Notes under the pieces: generated by a model
The model's input: only the letters and a program-made list of their open reading frames with translations
The model's database searches: none
What the model was told of the DNA's origin: nothing
From: Saprospiraceae bacterium
GTDB taxonomy: Bacteria > Bacteroidota > Bacteroidia > Chitinophagales > Saprospiraceae
Reading direction: 5' to 3'
Assembly (NCBI GenBank): GCA_022841745.1
Contig: JALHQW010000026.1
Coordinates: forward strand, 29,016 to 93,015
DNA: 64,000 bases
Part shown: in pieces, positions 53,521-62,961 of the stretch
Layout of the letters: every line of letters begins with the position of its first letter
How positions within the stretch are numbered: the first letter of the stretch is position 1
Program-made: the position numbers and the translations under genes

Positions 53521-55905
53521 TCACTCCCCTTCCTCAAACGCCGACTTTTTCTTTTTTTGCTGGTGCAAACGGTAGCTGAACGTCAGGTTGATTTGGCGGC
53601 GGCGCCATTGGCCGTCGTTGTAGGTATAGAAGGTGGTGCCCTCGGTGACGTGGCGGTGGCGGCGGGTGTTGAACACATCGCTGACGTTGAGGGTAATGGT
53701 GGCGTTGTTCTTCAATATATCCCTGCTGAGGGCAACGTCGAGGTAGGCCATCGGCTTTCGGTAGCCCTGCGTGGTTTGCTGCTTGGCCTCGTACTGGCCA
53801 CGGAGTTGCAGGTCGGTGTTTTTCCAAAAACTAAAGCGGGAAGTGAGGCGGGCGAACCACGAGTAGGTGTCCGCTTGGAAGTCAGCGTTTAGATTGCCAC
53901 CGTCGGTGATGGAGCGGAAGAAATTGAAATTGCCGTCCAATTTCCACCATTTGGCGGGGTTATAGGCCGTGGTGAACTCCAAGCCGAAGGCGTCCTCTGT
54001 GCTCAGGTTCTCGGGGCGGGTAGCGGCGATGCCCTCGTTGTCCACCCGGCGTATGCGCTCGATTTTGCCCTTGGTGTGGCGATAATAGATGGACGAGGAG
54101 AGGTTGCCCTGCTCGAAGTATTTGATATGACCCAGTTCGTAGGCGTCCGTGAATTCGGGGTTCAAGTCAGGGTTGCCGCTCCAGTAGTTGCGCTCGTCGG
54201 AGTAAGTGATGAAAGGGCTGAGGTCGTTGTACCTGGGGCGACGGATGCGGCGGCTATAGCTCACTTGCATGGCATTTTCCTTGGGCAAATCGTAGGTGAG
54301 GTGGGCGCTGGGGAAGAGGTTGGCGTAGTCCCTTGCGTTCTTCTGCTGGGCTTCCACCAACTCCGTGCTAATGCCCGTCATCTCGCCCCGCAGGCCGATT
54401 TGATAGCTGAAACTGCCTTTTTTATTTCCATATATGCCATAAGCAGCATGGATATTTTCGAGGTAGAGGAAGCGGTCGTCGAAGCCGGGGAGGGTCTCCC
54501 AAGTGCCATTCGAGCGCTGTTCTTGGAGGTAAAAATCGTTGTCCATGTCCCGTAGCGTGGTACGCAGTCCACCCTCTATTTTTCCTTCCTTTGAAATGGG
54601 CTGCACATAATCCGCTTGCAGCAAATACTGGCGTTCCGACTCGTAGTTGTAACTGTATTGAAGGCGGTCAGGCTCGCCCGACGGGTTGAAATCGGTATCG
54701 TAAAATTGCTCGGTGTAATCCTGATCACTCTCCTCCCAATAGTCGAGCACACGGGCCTCGGCGATGAACTCCTGCCCTTTTTTGTCAAAAGTCTTTTTGT
54801 AGGTCAACGAATACTCGGAATAGGGTTCCCGCTCAAACTCCGCTTGTCGGCGGGTGAAGATGTTCGTGATATTGGTTTCCGAGTTGGCAAAATCATAGTA
54901 GGTCATGTCCACGCTACGGTCGCCATCGGTGCGGCGCAGGGAGTAGGCGGCGGTGAGTACATTCTTGGGGTTGATGTAAAAATCGAGGCCCGCCCTTGCG
55001 TTCTGTGCGAACACGATTTGGTTGCTCTCACGGGTTTGGTTGTAGCCGAAAAGCGTGTCGCCGGAGAAGTTTCGCTGGTAGATGCTGCCGTCGCCGGGGG
55101 AGGTGCGGCGGGTAATGCCGTAGTTGATGAAGAAGTTCAATTTATCGTGACGGTAATTGACATTGAGGGCCAGGCCGTGGTTGGCGGGGTAGCCAGCTAT
55201 GAGGTCAATGGAGCCGTTGAAGCCGTTGCGCTGCTCTTTTTTCAGGATGATGTTGATGATGCCGCCAACACCCTCTGCCTCGTAGCGGGCGCTGGGGTTG
55301 GTGATGATTTCCACCCGCTCCACAAGGCTGCCCTGCAATTGCTGCAAGCCCGCCGCCCCGTTCAGGCTGACGAGGCCGCTGGGCTTCCCGTCAATCAGGA
55401 TTCGCACGTTGCCACTCCCCCGCAGGCTTACGTTGCCCTCCACATCCACCTGTATGGAGGGGATGTTCGAGAGCAGCTCGGCGGCATTGCCCCCGGCGTT
55501 TGCGAGGTCCTTGCCCACGTTGAAGACTTTCTTGTCGAGCGACATTTGCATGGTGCTTTTTTCAGCCTGCACCACGACTTCCTCCAATTGTTCGGCTGCC
55601 GCTTTCAACCTGATATTCCCTAGGTCAAGCGGAGCTTTTTTTACTTCAAACTCCTCAATAAAAAAATGCTCAAAGCCAAGGGATTCCACTTTGGCGAAAT
55701 AGCTGGCCGGCTTGGGGTTCAAGCTGAACTGCCCATCTTCGTCGCTGATGGCCCCATCCACTAATAGGCTGTCGGGAAGTTGGAAAAGGCTTATGGTAGC
55801 GTAGGGCAATGGACTACCAGATTGGGCGTCCGTTACCCGGCCTTTTACTTGGGCTTGGAGGTTGAGGAAGGCGATTGCGAAACAGCACAAAAGGATATTT
55901 CTCAT
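53521..55905 (-). CDS. TonB-dependent receptor / outer-membrane beta-barrel protein
   Basis: A 794-residue outer-membrane protein. After the signal peptide (about 1-18) comes a carboxypeptidase-regulatory-like beta sandwich (KGRVTDAQSGSPLPYATIS to about 95), then a TonB plug domain (about 120-220, NIPSIQVDVEGNVSLRGSG, IIKKEQRNG-like segment) and an outer-membrane barrel of the OMP_b-brl_3 type ending KKKSAFEEGE. The C-terminal residue is not aromatic, but the fold is clear. No substrate is suggested by the neighbours. A -7 box lies at 55961-55968. A decayed copy of its 3' end lies at 47946-48155. Confidence 0.88.
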   Translation of the reverse strand: MRNILLCCFAIAFLNLQAQVKGRVTDAQSGSPLPYATISLFQLPDSLLVDGAISDEDGQFSLNPKPASYFAKVESLGFEHFFIEEFEVKKAPLDLGNIRLKAAAEQLEEVVVQAEKSTMQMSLDKKVFNVGKDLANAGGNAAELLSNIPSIQVDVEGNVSLRGSGNVRILIDGKPSGLVSLNGAAGLQQLQGSLVERVEIITNPSARYEAEGVGGIINIILKKEQRNGFNGSIDLIAGYPANHGLALNVNYRHDKLNFFINYGITRRTSPGDGSIYQRNFSGDTLFGYNQTRESNQIVFAQNARAGLDFYINPKNVLTAAYSLRRTDGDRSVDMTYYDFANSETNITNIFTRRQAEFEREPYSEYSLTYKKTFDKKGQEFIAEARVLDYWEESDQDYTEQFYDTDFNPSGEPDRLQYSYNYESERQYLLQADYVQPISKEGKIEGGLRTTLRDMDNDFYLQEQRSNGTWETLPGFDDRFLYLENIHAAYGIYGNKKGSFSYQIGLRGEMTGISTELVEAQQKNARDYANLFPSAHLTYDLPKENAMQVSYSRRIRRPRYNDLSPFITYSDERNYWSGNPDLNPEFTDAYELGHIKYFEQGNLSSSIYYRHTKGKIERIRRVDNEGIAATRPENLSTEDAFGLEFTTAYNPAKWWKLDGNFNFFRSITDGGNLNADFQADTYSWFARLTSRFSFWKNTDLQLRGQYEAKQQTTQGYRKPMAYLDVALSRDILKNNATITLNVSDVFNTRRHRHVTEGTTFYTYNDGQWRRRQINLTFSYRLHQQKKKKSAFEEGE

Positions 55906-55960
55906 AAAGGAAAAGCTTCGAGGATTTGCGGTCTTGATTGGTAGGTAGGGAAGTTTTTCG

Positions 55961-55968
55961 CAAAGATA
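55961..55968 (-). promoter_or_regulatory. promoter -7 box for the TonB receptor
   Basis: On the minus strand TATCTTTG matches TAnnTTTG exactly, 56-63 nt upstream of the receptor ATG. A -33 partner is not evident. Confidence 0.45.
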
Positions 55969-56104
55969 ATTTCCTGATTGGGCAGGGGGATTTGGGAAGT
56001 CGCCGAGTTAGGGGATTGAGTAGATGAAAAAGCAGAGGATGGTTTTGGCCAAAATGACCAATAGAAAACAGTCGCTGAACAGGTTGAATAAGGAGATAAA
56101 AAAA

Positions 56105-56718
56105 CACCAAAGGCCAATAAGCCGGATTCTGTAACCCCACGCAAGTAAGGTCTCCATCATTTATCTGGGACCGGCCTCACGGCACGGCCTCTAGCTGCCT
56201 ACCCCCCGGCTCGGGCGAGCCGCCCTTCCACCCCACGGGGGAGGGAAATTAGGAAATCGAGAAATTAAGAAATTGCTGTGGCGTAGCCCTAATTTCTCAA
56301 TTCCCAATTTCCCAATTTCCGCCCCCCGCAGGGCATCACCGGTGTACATGACATTTCAACCCGCAAGGTTTATCCGCCCCGACTGTTGCCAGCCAGCGCC
56401 GTGCGCTCTTACCGCACGTTTTCACCCTTACCGTTCGATTGCGGATTTCGGGATTGGGGATTTCGAATTGGGAGCCTGCTAACCTTCACATTTTGCGCAA
56501 TAAGCACAAAAGATGGGTTGGTGATGAACTCAATTCGCATTCCGAAATCCGAAATCGAATGGCGGTTTTTTTCTGTGACCCTCTCTGTCCGCTGGCCTTC
56601 GCCAACGTCCCACCCGTTAGGTGGTGCGGTGCCCTACGTTGTCCGGACTTTCCTCCCGTCCTACCCCCGGCCCCTGAAGGGGAGGAGGCGGTACAGGCGA
56701 TGGAGTAGCCCTTGGTGC
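56105..56718 (-). ncRNA. rnpB: RNase P RNA with enlarged helices
   Basis: Read on the minus strand. The conserved core GAGGAAAGTCCGGAC (near 56654), ACAGAAAAAAACCGCC, GTGCGGTAAGAGCGCAC, and the 3' end ACAGAATCCGGCTTAT are all present. The P1 helix can be seen as CACCAAGGGCT (5' end, about 56717-56707) pairing with GGCCTTTGGTG at 56115-56105. The span is about 614 nt, longer than the roughly 350-400 nt usual. The extra length lies in two inserted hairpins, at about 56434-56560 (the P12 position) and 56244-56320. Ends are set by the P1 pairing, and a T-run follows the 3' end. The RNA processes tRNA 5' ends with RnpA. Confidence 0.92.
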
Positions 56719-56941
56719 GGGACAAAGCTACGGCTGTTTGATGAGAGGCAGTGTGTATAATATTTTTTGAGGAGGATTCTTGTTCAATGGTTCGTGAGGT
56801 TTCAAGTTTCATGGGAGCTTCTGCTCAAATCATTCTTTAGTCGGGTGTTAGGCCGACTCATCATTTTTAAAAATGCGAATTTTATCCAAATGAGCAAGAA
56901 CCCCAATGCAACCTTATAACTGGAAACCTTCCGATCCATTG

Positions 56942-57490
56942 TCACTGCGTTTTGCTGACAGCATCGAGGTAATTTTTCACGGCATCGAGGGCACGGGCGA
57001 GGGTGCGGTCTTGAACATGGTCGTACCAGCCGATCACTAGGGCAGGCAATTGAAACTCAGGGCCGTTGCCGAACAAAGCATGGGTAAAATACTCCCCTTT
57101 CTTGGCTGGAACTAGGATGGAAGTATATTGACCATTGGGCGAGGCAATGATTTTGATATGCTCGGCATCAATGGATTTCATGGGCAGATAGTACCTGCTT
57201 CCTCCAGATGTGACATCTTTGTCAACCGATTTTTGGACTTCACTGACTTCGAGGAGGTCGCTTCCGGGTTTGGGAAGGCTGAAAGAGAACACTTTTCTGA
57301 AATGCTTCCCTTCAAGCGAATCGGGCAGGGAAGAGGGCAACTGTTGGGTTAGGATGATATTTGCAGCGAATCTGAGGTCTCTAAGCTGTTGGTCTGAATT
57401 CTGCCCGGGAGGCTCGGATGGCTGTTGGCCACAGGCCACAAAGGAGCAACAGCACAAGAGCAGTATGGGAAATAAAATCGTAAATTGCAT
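56942..57490 (-). CDS. putative lipoprotein
   Basis: A 182-residue protein with an N-terminal hydrophobic stretch (MQFTILFPILLLCCCSFVAC) ending in a lipobox-like VAC, Cys20 being the lipidation site. The mature part begins GQQPSEPPGQ and has no recognised domain; it is mixed helix and strand, with PSSLPDSLEGKHFRKV and FTHALFGNGPEFQLPALV. The start at 57490 is chosen over one eight codons upstream because it gives the signal sequence. A promoter lies at 57512-57545. It is divergent from the penicillin-binding protein gene. Function unknown. Confidence 0.7.
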   Translation of the reverse strand: MQFTILFPILLLCCCSFVACGQQPSEPPGQNSDQQLRDLRFAANIILTQQLPSSLPDSLEGKHFRKVFSFSLPKPGSDLLEVSEVQKSVDKDVTSGGSRYYLPMKSIDAEHIKIIASPNGQYTSILVPAKKGEYFTHALFGNGPEFQLPALVIGWYDHVQDRTLARALDAVKNYLDAVSKTQ

Positions 57491-57511
57491 GGGCTTATAG
57501 TTTTGAACGGG

Positions 57512-57545
57512 CAAAAATAGCCGAAACTATGCCGTGTTTGGACAA
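57512..57545 (-). promoter_or_regulatory. Bacteroidota-type promoter for the lipoprotein
   Basis: On the minus strand TTG (57545-57543), a 23-nt spacer, then TATTTTTG (57519-57512), an exact TAnnTTTG -7 box, 22 nt before the ATG at 57490. Confidence 0.5.
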
Positions 57546-57712
57546 CGCACCTAATCTATGGCAGACTTAACATAAAAGTTTCGGATTTTTCACTAAAATT
57601 GCCCCGTTTTTGGAGTTTGTACATAGAAAGTTTAGGTACTGAGGCGAAAACAGAAGGGAAAGTGACCGTTAAGAAAATTGCCGTCTCATACAATCAACGA
57701 ACAAAGTATTTG

Positions 57713-60100
57713 ATGCAAATTGACCGCCTGTTGGCAAGTATAAAAGGACTACTGCAGAAAATGAACCCGCTGCCTGCCAAATGGCAGCAGAGGTACAATG
57801 ATTTGGCAAGCAAGCGCCCATGGTTGGCGAAGTTCATTCTGGGAAGTATGCTAGCTGCCTCCATGTTTATTATCCTATTTTCCATCTTCATCATTCTACT
57901 TTTCAATGGTCGCTTTGGGCCAATACCTTCCACTGCTTCCTTAAAGAACATTGACCATAACCTTGCCTCAGAGGTATATTCTGCCGACGGCATTTTGCTT
58001 GGCCGCTACTATATCGAAAACAGGTTGCCCGCCAGCATGGAAGAAATCCCTGATTGCCTGAAACAGGCGCTGGTCGCCGCAGAAGACTCCCGTTTCTACA
58101 AGCACAGTGGTATTGACTATCGGGCATTGGGAAGGGTGTTTTTCAGGTCCATTCTGATGCAGGAGGACGAATCTGGCGGGGGCAGCACCATCACGCAGCA
58201 GTTGGCTAAGAACCTTTTCCCAAGGAAAAAGTTCTGGTTTTTCAGCCTACCCATCAACAAGGCGAGGGAAATGGTGATTGCAACCCGGCTCGAAAAAGTT
58301 TATTCCAAAGAAGAAATAATTGCCCTTTACCTGAACACTATCCCTTTCAGCGGGAATGTATTTGGGATAAAATCTGCGTCAAGCCGTTTCTTCAACGTCG
58401 AACCTTCAAAACTCAAAACAGAGGAAGCTGCCCTGTTGGTTGGCATGTTGAAGGCAACCACTGCCTATCACCCTGTCAAGAACCCTGACCGCTCCATTGG
58501 CCGTCGCAATACTGTGATGGCGAGGATGGAGCGCAGCGGTTTTTTGACCAAAGCGGAATTTGATTCACTACAAGCGCTGCCGCTTAAACTCGATTACAAG
58601 GTGCGCACCCACAACGAGGGCATGGCCACCCACTTCCGGGAGCACTTGCGACTGCAATTGGAGGAGGAACTTAAAAAACTGACCAAGCCCGATGGCAGTG
58701 CCTATAATATTTACACCGACGGCCTAAAGATTTACACCACCATTGACTCAAGGATGCAGGAAATGGCCGAAAAGGCATCCGAAGACGTGATGCGAAAAAT
58801 ACAAGCAAATTATTTTAAGCACAACAGCAAGGACAAAGACACCCGCCTATACGGCAACGACAACCTGCTGAACCAACAGGTAAAACTTTCGGACCGGGTG
58901 CGCATCATGCAGGGGCGAAAGGCCAGCAAAAAGGAAATAGCCGAGGCACTGAAGAAGCCCGTGAAAATGACCATCCTCAATTGGAAAACCGGGCAAGACA
59001 TTGACACTACGCTCTCCCCCGTTGATTCCGTTAAGTACTACCTCTCCTTGCTGAACACGGGCTTTATGGCCGTTGACTTCAAGACTGGAGGCGTGAAGGC
59101 TTGGGTGGGAGGCCTCAACTTCAAGTACAACAAGTTCGACCACATCAAGTCTCGCCGACAGGTAGGTTCCACCTTCAAGCCCGTGCTCTACTCCGCAGCC
59201 CTTGGAGCGGGCATAAACCCCTGCAAGAACTGGCACAACAAGCACATCACCTACGAGGAATTTGACGGTTGGGCACCCAAGAACGTGGACGACAAGTACG
59301 GCGGCTACTACAACATGGAAGGTGCATTGAAAAAGTCCGTCAACACCATCGCCGTACAGGTAATCTTGGAGATAAAGACGGACTCTGTTATCAATATGGC
59401 CCGCCGCATGGGCATTAGTTCGCCCATTCCCAAGGAGGCAGGCATCGCCTTAGGTGGCGTTGACCTTACGCTATATGAAATGATAAGTGCCTTCTCCACT
59501 ATTGCCAATCGGGGCAAGCGGCCTTTAATGCACTATGTCACCAAGGTGGTAACCCGTGACGGCGAACCGGTCAAGGAGATTATCGCCCCGAAGCCAAAGT
59601 CTTTTTTGACTGCCATGTCGGAAATGCACGCTGACATGATGCGCCATTTCCTCACAAAAGTGGTGGATAGTGACCGTGGCACGGCCCATCGGTTCAGGGA
59701 GCAGTTCAAGCACAAAGTACCTGTGGCCGCCAAGACAGGCACCTCCAACGACAACCGGGACGGCTGGTTCCTTGGCTTCACGCCTGACCTCTGCTTCGGC
59801 GCATGGGTTGGCGGAGAGCATCAAGCCGTGCGCTTCCTCGACACAAGGCTGGGCCAAGGCTCCAGCACGGCCATGCCTATTTGCTCCAATTTCCTCAACC
59901 AGGTCTATGAATCCAAGGATTTCGAGAAAATGCTGAAAAACAAGTTTCCAGAAATGGACAGCGTTACCTTGAACAAATTGGATTGCTATGGGCTGAGGCG
60001 TAAAGACAGCGACTCATTGGACGTAGAAATAGACTCCATTGTGGCACAACCAGCCACCGCCACGCCTGTGGTGAACGAAATCAAGGAAGACCAGTTTTAG
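57713..60100 (+). CDS. mrcA: class A penicillin-binding protein (glycosyltransferase/transpeptidase)
   Basis: A 795-residue bifunctional peptidoglycan synthase. A membrane helix lies at about 40-64. The glycosyltransferase domain has [14 protein letters not shown] (catalytic Glu near 123) and [15 protein letters not shown]. The transpeptidase domain has the SxxK motif GSTFKPVLY (Ser near 486), SxN in KKSVNTIA and KTGTSND (near 673). A basic, proline-poor tail follows. The frame is open upstream from a TTG at 57599, but the ATG at 57713 gives the expected start before the membrane helix. Its stop codon overlaps the convergent RNase HII gene by 4 bases. Confidence 0.93.
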   Translation: MQIDRLLASIKGLLQKMNPLPAKWQQRYNDLASKRPWLAKFILGSMLAASMFIILFSIFIILLFNGRFGPIPSTASLKNIDHNLASEVYSADGILLGRYYIENRLPASMEEIPDCLKQALVAAEDSRFYKHSGIDYRALGRVFFRSILMQEDESGGGSTITQQLAKNLFPRKKFWFFSLPINKAREMVIATRLEKVYSKEEIIALYLNTIPFSGNVFGIKSASSRFFNVEPSKLKTEEAALLVGMLKATTAYHPVKNPDRSIGRRNTVMARMERSGFLTKAEFDSLQALPLKLDYKVRTHNEGMATHFREHLRLQLEEELKKLTKPDGSAYNIYTDGLKIYTTIDSRMQEMAEKASEDVMRKIQANYFKHNSKDKDTRLYGNDNLLNQQVKLSDRVRIMQGRKASKKEIAEALKKPVKMTILNWKTGQDIDTTLSPVDSVKYYLSLLNTGFMAVDFKTGGVKAWVGGLNFKYNKFDHIKSRRQVGSTFKPVLYSAALGAGINPCKNWHNKHITYEEFDGWAPKNVDDKYGGYYNMEGALKKSVNTIAVQVILEIKTDSVINMARRMGISSPIPKEAGIALGGVDLTLYEMISAFSTIANRGKRPLMHYVTKVVTRDGEPVKEIIAPKPKSFLTAMSEMHADMMRHFLTKVVDSDRGTAHRFREQFKHKVPVAAKTGTSNDNRDGWFLGFTPDLCFGAWVGGEHQAVRFLDTRLGQGSSTAMPICSNFLNQVYESKDFEKMLKNKFPEMDSVTLNKLDCYGLRRKDSDSLDVEIDSIVAQPATATPVVNEIKEDQF

Positions 60101-60699
60101 AACTGCACTCCTTGTTCCCCTATTGGAAGCAACTTGAATGATTTGCGGTGGTGAGTCGTAACCCCATGCTGGCGTATAGCCTCCCGGTGCTCAACCGTTG
60201 GATATCCTTTGTTCTTTTCCCAGCCATATTGCGGGTATTGCACGGCAAGCACTTCCATGTGCTCGTCCCGGTAGGTTTTGGCGAGTATGGATGCTGCCGC
60301 AATGCTCATGTACCGCCCGTCGCCCTTCACCATGCAGAGGTGTGGGATGCTGGGGTAGGGCCGGAAACGGTTGCCGTCAATCAACAAACTCGTAGGCTTT
60401 ATGCTCAATTGGCGCACTGCCCTGTGCATTCCTTCCACGCTGGCCCAAAGAATGTTGAGTTGGTCAATCTCAATAGGGGAGAGGCTGACGACCGACCATG
60501 CGAGCGCCTCCCGCTCAATGATAGGACGCAGTTCAAGCCGCTGATTTTCAGTGAGTTGTTTTGAGTCGTTTAAAAATGGGTGGGTAAAGTCTTTGGGCAA
60601 AATGACCGCCGCCGCAAACACGGGGCCGGCAAGGCAGCCACGGCCAGCTTCGTCGCAGCCGGCCTCGGTTTCAGATTCATTGAAAAAAGGAAGGAGCAT
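60097..60699 (-). CDS. rnhB: ribonuclease HII
   Basis: A 200-residue RNase HII, which removes RNA from RNA-DNA hybrids during replication and repair. The family start [13 protein letters not shown] carries the first catalytic Asp/Glu pair (D16, E17); a later Asp is in SLLIDGNRF and another in KTYRDEHM of the [12 protein letters not shown] motif. Length is typical. It overlaps the penicillin-binding protein gene by 4 nt, the two genes being convergent. Confidence 0.95.
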   Translation of the reverse strand: MLLPFFNESETEAGCDEAGRGCLAGPVFAAAVILPKDFTHPFLNDSKQLTENQRLELRPIIEREALAWSVVSLSPIEIDQLNILWASVEGMHRAVRQLSIKPTSLLIDGNRFRPYPSIPHLCMVKGDGRYMSIAAASILAKTYRDEHMEVLAVQYPQYGWEKNKGYPTVEHREAIRQHGVTTHHRKSFKLLPIGEQGVQF

Positions 60700-60733
60700 T
60701 AGATGAAAATAAACACAAAGCTAATGAGCATTT

Positions 60734-61393
60734 TCAACTGCAAAAAATCATTCCTGCCGCCAGCTTGTAATACTTTGCTTCAAATGGAACACCCAACGAA
60801 ACGGCGATATAGGAAGTCATCCCATATAGGGATTCAAGCCCCTCCTGCATCTTGTCAAAGAAATTCACATCGGTCATGGGGAGGTCGTAATGGGCATCCC
60901 CCAGCCGGAACTTCACCCTTGGCTTTGTATTATAAGGCGTAGTGAAATAGGGCTGTACCTCCTTTGGCTTCACCAGCACCAACGACCTGCCGACCGTGGC
61001 AGCCTCCTCCTCGCACAGGCAACGGCCCGTGTTTCCGAAAAGCGTATCTGCTTGGCTTTCAACAAGTTGGTCAAGGTGTTGCACGGAAAGGGTTGCCGCA
61101 CGGACCTTGGCAAGGCTGCCCATGTAGAACAGGCAGTTTTCCGTTTGGTACTCGTTGGGGCAGTGCCTGATGAGGTCGAAGGAAATGATGTCGCCCACGG
61201 AAATGTCCTTGACGAGGTTGGCGGGAACCTGCCCGTGTTCGGCATCCGACACGGGCCTGAGCCACCTGGGGCTACCCGCTTGTTTCACATAATGGAAATG
61301 AGCTTGGTCATCGGGCTGTAGCTGTACGCCAGCGATGCAGCGCTCGCCATACTTCTTGGAGTTGGCAAGGCAAAGGAGGTAAGTTTTCGACAT
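60734..61393 (-). CDS. probable dual-OB-domain protein of a DUF488 operon
   Basis: A 219-residue protein starting MSKTYLLCLANSKKYGERCIAG. I think it belongs to the dual OB-domain family found beside DUF488 genes, but this rests on motif memory only. Visible features are an N-terminal strand-rich region with the conserved-looking YLLCLANSKKYG and RWLRPVS, and a C-terminal region with KPRVKFRLGDAHYDLPMTD. It has no signal peptide. The gene lies 109 nt downstream of the shorter DUF488 gene on the same strand. OB folds often bind nucleic acid, so a nucleic-acid role for the operon is possible. Confidence 0.55.
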   Translation of the reverse strand: MSKTYLLCLANSKKYGERCIAGVQLQPDDQAHFHYVKQAGSPRWLRPVSDAEHGQVPANLVKDISVGDIISFDLIRHCPNEYQTENCLFYMGSLAKVRAATLSVQHLDQLVESQADTLFGNTGRCLCEEEAATVGRSLVLVKPKEVQPYFTTPYNTKPRVKFRLGDAHYDLPMTDVNFFDKMQEGLESLYGMTSYIAVSLGVPFEAKYYKLAAGMIFCS

Positions 61394-61446
61394 AGTAGTT
61401 GTGTTGAAGGTTCTCGTGTTAGTTCCTCTTTGAGAGAGACATAGGT

Positions 61447-61499
61447 CTTCGGGTCTTCGGGTTTTCGGGTTTTCGGGTTTCCAGGTTTGGGGTTTTCAG
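61447..61499. repeat. short tandem repeat
   Basis: About five degenerate copies of an 8-9 bp unit (TTCGGGTTT type) in the spacer between the third gene of the minus-strand operon and the shorter DUF488 gene. Confidence 0.6.
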
Positions 61500-61502
61500 G
61501 GT

Positions 61503-61946
61503 TCATTTTACCAAATGAAGGATTTCAATATCGTTGAAACGATGGTGGAAATACTCCGCCAGCAGGCGTCGGTGGCATTTTTCGGGGCCATGTTCGCTGC
61601 ACAAGAGGCAATGTTGGTGCAATTTTTCGGGGTTGACTTTGCTGCCAATCTTCCGCATATCAATCAAATTAAGGTACGCCGTTTCATATTCTGCCCAAGT
61701 AATTTTCTTATTGCGGTAGCTATCCAACAGCTCCTTTGTCGGCGCAAAATCGAGGTTGTGCTCGTAGCCGATATGCCCTATTTCCCCCAAAAAAAACTTC
61801 AGGTCGCCGCCCTTTGCATAACCCGCCAATTGCGAGGCATTGCTGATGCGGGTATCAATGACCGTGCTGACTCCGTTGTTGCGCAGCAACCCAAAAAACT
61901 GGCTGGCACTCTTGCCCGTGAAGCCGATGGTGTAGAGTTTTATCAT
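61503..61946 (-). CDS. DUF488 family protein, short form
   Basis: A 147-residue DUF488 protein. Conserved segments are LYTIGFTGKSASQFF (family TIG start), VIDTRISNASQLAGYAKG (Asp and Arg of the DxR motif), and LLCSEHGPEKCHRRLLAEYF, where the Cys and the CHR triad correspond to the conserved Cys/Cys-His-Arg of the family. The frame extends upstream to 62090 but those residues are not family-like and overlap the neighbouring gene; the ATG at 61946 is chosen. The family is predicted to act on nucleic acids or nucleotides, but its activity is not known to me. Confidence 0.85.
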   Translation of the reverse strand: MIKLYTIGFTGKSASQFFGLLRNNGVSTVIDTRISNASQLAGYAKGGDLKFFLGEIGHIGYEHNLDFAPTKELLDSYRNKKITWAEYETAYLNLIDMRKIGSKVNPEKLHQHCLLCSEHGPEKCHRRLLAEYFHHRFNDIEILHLVK

Positions 61947-61980
61947 GTGCTTTTGTAATTGATGGTTATTGATGCTGCGT

Positions 61981-62613
61981 TCAAGCACCCCGGTCGTCCG
62001 TTTCTTCCTTCTTGGGCGACCACCCGACCAATTGGTTGTGCAGCCGGTACGCCGTCCGCACCTGGTCCTCCTTGCTGATGTTGGGTTCAAAAATCGTTGG
62101 TTGCGGCAATTTCTTGGCGAATTTCTTCATCAGTTCCGCTTCCAATTCAGGATGGGCCACCGATTCGCCATCCTTGTAGATATGAACCACCTCGAAGCCG
62201 TTTTCGGTCAAGTAATTGGAAATCATGGAGAAACGGTGACATTCGAGCGGGTCGGCCTCGGCGCACATCAGGGCTGGGCAGTACCCTTTTTCCACTCCTT
62301 GCCGGAGCCGCTCCACACCCAGCTTGAATTCCTCGGTGGCACGGACTTTTTCAAAATCCACCTTGCCCTCCCCATCGTGCAGCTTGGGATTGGTATGCCT
62401 TGCGCCAAACTCCTTCCCGAAATGCAAGTAAAGGATGTCGTTTTCTTTCAGGAACTCGGACAATACGGGCTTGTTGTACTGTGGATTGTATTGGCTGGCG
62501 GGGGTGCTGCGCACGTCCACTACGCAGTCTATGCCGTGTAGTTGGAGCAGCCGGAGGAAGTCCTCGGCAGCGAGGTTGGAGTGGCCGATGGTATGGATGG
62601 TGGGTTTGGGCAT
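61981..62613 (-). CDS. DUF488 family protein
   Basis: A 210-residue protein with the full DUF488 pattern: TIHTIGHSNLAAEDFLRLL, CVVDVRSTPASQYNPQYNK, and PALMCAEADPLECHRFSMI (Cys and CHR). The last 50 residues are charged. It is the first gene of a three-gene minus-strand operon, with a clear promoter at 62646-62674. Two DUF488 paralogues in tandem, about 34 nt apart, suggest that they work together, possibly as a heterodimer. This is an inference. Confidence 0.9.
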   Translation of the reverse strand: MPKPTIHTIGHSNLAAEDFLRLLQLHGIDCVVDVRSTPASQYNPQYNKPVLSEFLKENDILYLHFGKEFGARHTNPKLHDGEGKVDFEKVRATEEFKLGVERLRQGVEKGYCPALMCAEADPLECHRFSMISNYLTENGFEVVHIYKDGESVAHPELEAELMKKFAKKLPQPTIFEPNISKEDQVRTAYRLHNQLVGWSPKKEETDDRGA

Positions 62614-62645
62614 TTCAAATCAATGGAAGTAGTGTCTTTCGCTGT

Positions 62646-62674
62646 CAAATATAGAAGTTAAATCGTAAACCCAA
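62646..62674 (-). promoter_or_regulatory. promoter of the DUF488 operon
   Basis: On the minus strand TTG (62674-62672), an 18-nt spacer, then TATATTTG (62653-62646), an exact TAnnTTTG -7 box, 33 nt before the ATG at 62613. Confidence 0.6.
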
Positions 62675-62961
62675 TAGGGATTCTCTAAACCATTTCCCCT
62701 AAGGAGCTAAAAAACAAATCGGCTACATCACCTATACTTATTTTATGGAATTTTCAACTCATTTTAGTGAAATAATTTCTCATTTGAATAGAACAGCTTA
62801 AATTGGCACAATTAAATGAACAAGCCTCTATGTAGCAACCTATTTTGTAGGAAGTTATCAACCGTTTTGATCATGTAGATCAAAGTTGAACATTATTGGA
62901 TTGTGTTCCTATCCAGTAAGAAAACAGCACAAGAGGAAGACTATTTCTAATGTAAAACTAA
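62675..62961. other. AT-rich intergenic region
   Basis: Holds the upstream part of the divergent DUF488 promoter and presumably the promoter of the AraC-type gene. No gene or strong repeat is seen; a short palindrome-like CTATGTAGCAACC / ATTTTGTAGG segment is not convincing. Confidence 0.4.

Noticed and set aside
54616..55623. A 335-codon plus-strand frame opposite the TonB receptor
   Set aside because: It is antisense to a well-supported receptor with a signal peptide, plug and barrel, and shows no motif of its own.
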